Assembly: GCA_035543335.1 (NCBI GenBank) | Contig: DASZZH010000003.1 | Span: forward strand, 16,514-80,513 | From: Burkholderiales bacterium | Lineage (GTDB): Bacteria > Pseudomonadota > Gammaproteobacteria > Burkholderiales > JAHFRG01 | Reading direction: 5' to 3' | DNA length: 64,000 nt | Shown here: positions 61,954 through 64,000 of the stretch, piece after piece | Numbering within the stretch: the first letter of the stretch is position 1 | Layout of the letters: every line of letters starts with the position of its first letter | Notes under the pieces: model-generated | Told to the model about the DNA's origin: nothing | Database searches by the model: none | The model's input: the letters and a program-made list of their open reading frames with translations, nothing else | Translations under genes and position numbers: made by a program

Positions 61954-62064
61954 TGTGTAGTAGTTTCGATGTGATCCGACAGGCAGTGTCCGAAGCCAAT
62001 TTCAGGAAACGACCCAAAGCGGCCATTCGCAAGCCACAATACTGGACCGCAAATAAATCCATTG

Positions 62065-63663
62065 CTACTCGCCGAAGACATCCCGCCGCAGTGCTACGTA
62101 GGTTGGTGCCCCTTGTCGTACAAGAGGCGCGCAAATCCCCTTCATGAATGCGCGCTTGTCACTCCCGAGTTTGCGGGTCGGGAATAGCCGCTTAGCAGCG
62201 TTATAGATGTCTCCGGCTGGACGTTTAAGGTCGTCTGCCGGGCCGCCATTAGCGACGCTGTTTCGTAGGGCTTCCACCTTTGCTTCTACCAGCTGCGGCG
62301 CAAGCTCGGGCTGCCCGAACGCCTCGCACATACTCTGCAGTACAGAATCGTCCAACAGGTACGATTCAATTGTCCGGCGCAAGGGCACACGTACCTGCTG
62401 AGTTTGCAACGCGTGAATCTCTTCATCCGTTCGATCATCGCGGTCGATTACTCGGGTAACGCGCACTCCGGGTGCGAGGGCACTCAGTAGCCTTCCCACA
62501 CCCCGAGGGTCGTTTTGAATGTCATCTGCGTTGCCAGCGCCTAGGAACACCACATGCGGGTATTCAGCTTGAAACATCTCGTTGTAGCACTCGGCATCGA
62601 AATCCGTTCCACCGTCGAGTCGGCCACCTTCACAGAGCACGACTCGTTCTGGCGTTACGTAGCCGGCAAGATCGTCGAGAGCAATCTGCATAGCTCGCTT
62701 CCAAAATGGTCTACTCGGCTCAATGGGACGTAGCGTCAGTGGTAAGTCGAAGTTTGCTCCATCGAAATCCAAAAACACCACAGAGCCCGGATTGCCCTGT
62801 GCGAGATCGCGAGCCTTTCTCATCATGCCGATTGAGTGTGTGGCAAGCCAAAGCTGGGAATTTTCGGGGACCGCGCGAAACAACTCGTCGAGGAGAGCGC
62901 TCTGCAGTCCTGGCGACATGTGTGCCTCAGGCTCGTCGATGAAGAACACCGTATCATCAAACTCGCGCCGTTTGATCAACAGATCGAGCAGCAAGTCGAA
63001 CGCGGCCTTCTCCCCTCCTGAGAGATTCTTATAGTGAAATGCCTTGCTGTCGCCTTTGTCGAACCGGAATGTCCCACCCGAAAGAGGATTACCGAGACTA
63101 TTGAGCACAAGGCCAGGAAACATTCGCTGCATCGTGTCCCGAATCTCTCCAATCGATCGCTCCCGGAATTCTCCGATGGTGAGCCCGGGCTGTGCACGCT
63201 CATAGACATCCTCAAATCCCTGCGACACCAGTCGCCTGTAATTGAGGCTCACAGCTTGATCGTTGTCGATGAGGCGATTTATCCGGAATTCCTGCACTGC
63301 GGGGGTGACGCGAGAGAGGTTGTCGAGCTGAAATTCAGGATCGTTTCGATAGGCCGAGCGTGTGTAGACAGTCCTCCGGCGCTGTTGATCGGTGGCAGGT
63401 TGCGGATCATGGAAGGTCACGGTCACCAAGTCTGGCCAGTTCCCGGCTACGCCAGGTATCTGTTTGCGGTGGTAAGTTTCGTCATAGTTTCCGCTTTGCG
63501 CCCAATGATTCCGATGCCACATGTGGGCAGCGTCGATTAGAGAGGACTTGCCACACCCATTCGGTCCGACGAGCAACATGAGCCGCGCCGCGACGGGAAT
63601 ATCAGTGATTGTGGTATCAGTGAATCGCTTGAAATTTGTGAGTCGAATCTCGCGGATCTTCAT
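62065..63663 (-). CDS. OLD-like AAA ATPase with TOPRIM-like C-terminus
   Basis: 532 residues from the ATG at 63663 (GGAGA upstream). ABC/SMC-type ATPase: Walker A LLVGPNGCGKSSLIDAA, signature LSGGEKAAFDLLL, Walker B VFFIDEPEAHMSPG, and WLATHS. The C-terminal third has VVLCEGGRLDG and RVIDRDDRTDEE, which fit the Glu and Asp-x-Asp of a TOPRIM nuclease, as in OLD-family proteins. OLD-family nucleases often act in phage defence. No obvious UvrD-like partner lies beside it in the window. A regulatory or DNA-repair ATPase is the alternative. Confidence 0.8.
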   Translation of the reverse strand: MKIREIRLTNFKRFTDTTITDIPVAARLMLLVGPNGCGKSSLIDAAHMWHRNHWAQSGNYDETYHRKQIPGVAGNWPDLVTVTFHDPQPATDQQRRRTVYTRSAYRNDPEFQLDNLSRVTPAVQEFRINRLIDNDQAVSLNYRRLVSQGFEDVYERAQPGLTIGEFRERSIGEIRDTMQRMFPGLVLNSLGNPLSGGTFRFDKGDSKAFHYKNLSGGEKAAFDLLLDLLIKRREFDDTVFFIDEPEAHMSPGLQSALLDELFRAVPENSQLWLATHSIGMMRKARDLAQGNPGSVVFLDFDGANFDLPLTLRPIEPSRPFWKRAMQIALDDLAGYVTPERVVLCEGGRLDGGTDFDAECYNEMFQAEYPHVVFLGAGNADDIQNDPRGVGRLLSALAPGVRVTRVIDRDDRTDEEIHALQTQQVRVPLRRTIESYLLDDSVLQSMCEAFGQPELAPQLVEAKVEALRNSVANGGPADDLKRPAGDIYNAAKRLFPTRKLGSDKRAFMKGICAPLVRQGAPTYVALRRDVFGE

Positions 63664-63909
63664 CGCTTCTCCGTCATCCAGTCGAAACACCCACGGTAAC
63701 GCTTCGCGATCGTATCCTATTGCAAAGACGACAGAGCGTCACGGTCCCAGAGACCGAAAGTCGCAGCTTATCACGTACGGCGCTCGCACAAGCCCCGAAA
63801 TGGCCGCTTCTGGCTGCTCACCGCCTGGTCGCGATCGCGACCCAAAGCAGCCGTTAAATGGGCGCACGTGGCGGGCGCATTGGAATCCCTAGTTCGCGTT
63901 GAAAAACGG

Positions 63910-64000
63910 CTAGGGGGCTCCTTTTTTCGGGGCGTCCGCACTGACTCTCTTCACGCTTTGCTTCCTCAGCTTCTTCGCTCGCTTGGCTACCCCCGCGAGG
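63910..64000 (-). CDS. Possible C-terminal end of a minus-strand gene, partial
   Basis: From the window edge the minus strand reads LAGVAKRAKKLRKQSVKRVS then ADAPKKGAP and TAG, a plausible basic tail of a protein starting outside. Only 30 codons are visible. The 246 bases between it and the ATPase gene hold one CGACCCAAAGC repeat copy and nothing else recognised. Confidence 0.3.
   Translation of the reverse strand, partial: LAGVAKRAKKLRKQSVKRVSADAPKKGAP

Overview
The window looks like part of a betaproteobacterial chromosome, probably Nitrosomonadales or a relative. This rests on gene order: smpB, ratA, rnfH, a DUF4124 gene, guaB, guaA and tadA lie side by side, and there is a full rimP-nusA-infB-rbfA-truB-rpsO-pnp block and a pyrG-kdsA-eno-ftsB block. 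I name no species. About half the window is core genome (23-42 kb and 47-58 kb). The left third and several short inserts are accessory DNA.

Left accessory region (1-22.7 kb). A partial c-type cytochrome is followed by a two-gene unit (large membrane protein plus von Willebrand A lipoprotein) bracketed by IS91-family transposase relics. From 5.1 to 12.6 kb runs one operon: an unknown gene, a 7Fe ferredoxin, a ferredoxin-NADP reductase, then subunits D, B and A of formylmethanofuran dehydrogenase, the formyltransferase, and subunit C. Subunit B keeps the cysteines for an iron-sulfur cluster and for Mo/W, and subunit D is present. The set therefore resembles a redox-active archaeal-type enzyme wired to ferredoxin and NADPH rather than the hydrolytic Fhc complex of methylotrophs. 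Displaced tRNA-Asn 3' halves at 4.3 and 13.8 kb suggest the operon sits on an island. A HEPN-like gene, a truncated TolB-like gene, dispersed 33-bp repeats, an MFS-acyltransferase fusion and a frameshifted MHYT-PAS-GGDEF-EAL gene follow.

Core blocks. 23-25.3 kb holds a lipoprotein cytochrome, RtcB and an HNH nuclease. 25.5-29.7 kb holds ftsB, eno, kdsA and pyrG. 29.8-35.8 kb holds ygfZ, small conserved genes, and a class II aldolase-dehydrogenase fusion next to mtnA, which fits a salvage route for 5'-methylthioadenosine or 5'-deoxyadenosine. 35.9-42.4 kb holds a FabG-like reductase, an L,D-transpeptidase, tadA, guaA, guaB, rnfH and ratA. A tRNA His-Arg-Pro cluster and dksA precede the pnp-to-rimP translation and transcription block and divergent glnS.

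Repeats and insertions have marked the core. Three copies of a modular 0.4-0.7 kb element with terminal inverted repeats abut the 3' ends of ygfZ, smpB and rbfA; the smpB copy removes the stop codon. A PAS-GGDEF-EAL gene lies between a displaced tRNA-His 3' half and the intact tRNA, with a 67-bp duplicate of the smpB 3' end. A CDGSH protein and a flavin reductase lie between two copies of a lipoprotein gene start. A 66-bp palindromic repeat is inserted in frame in guaA. The right end holds a ferritin-like protein, SixA and an OLD-like ATPase.
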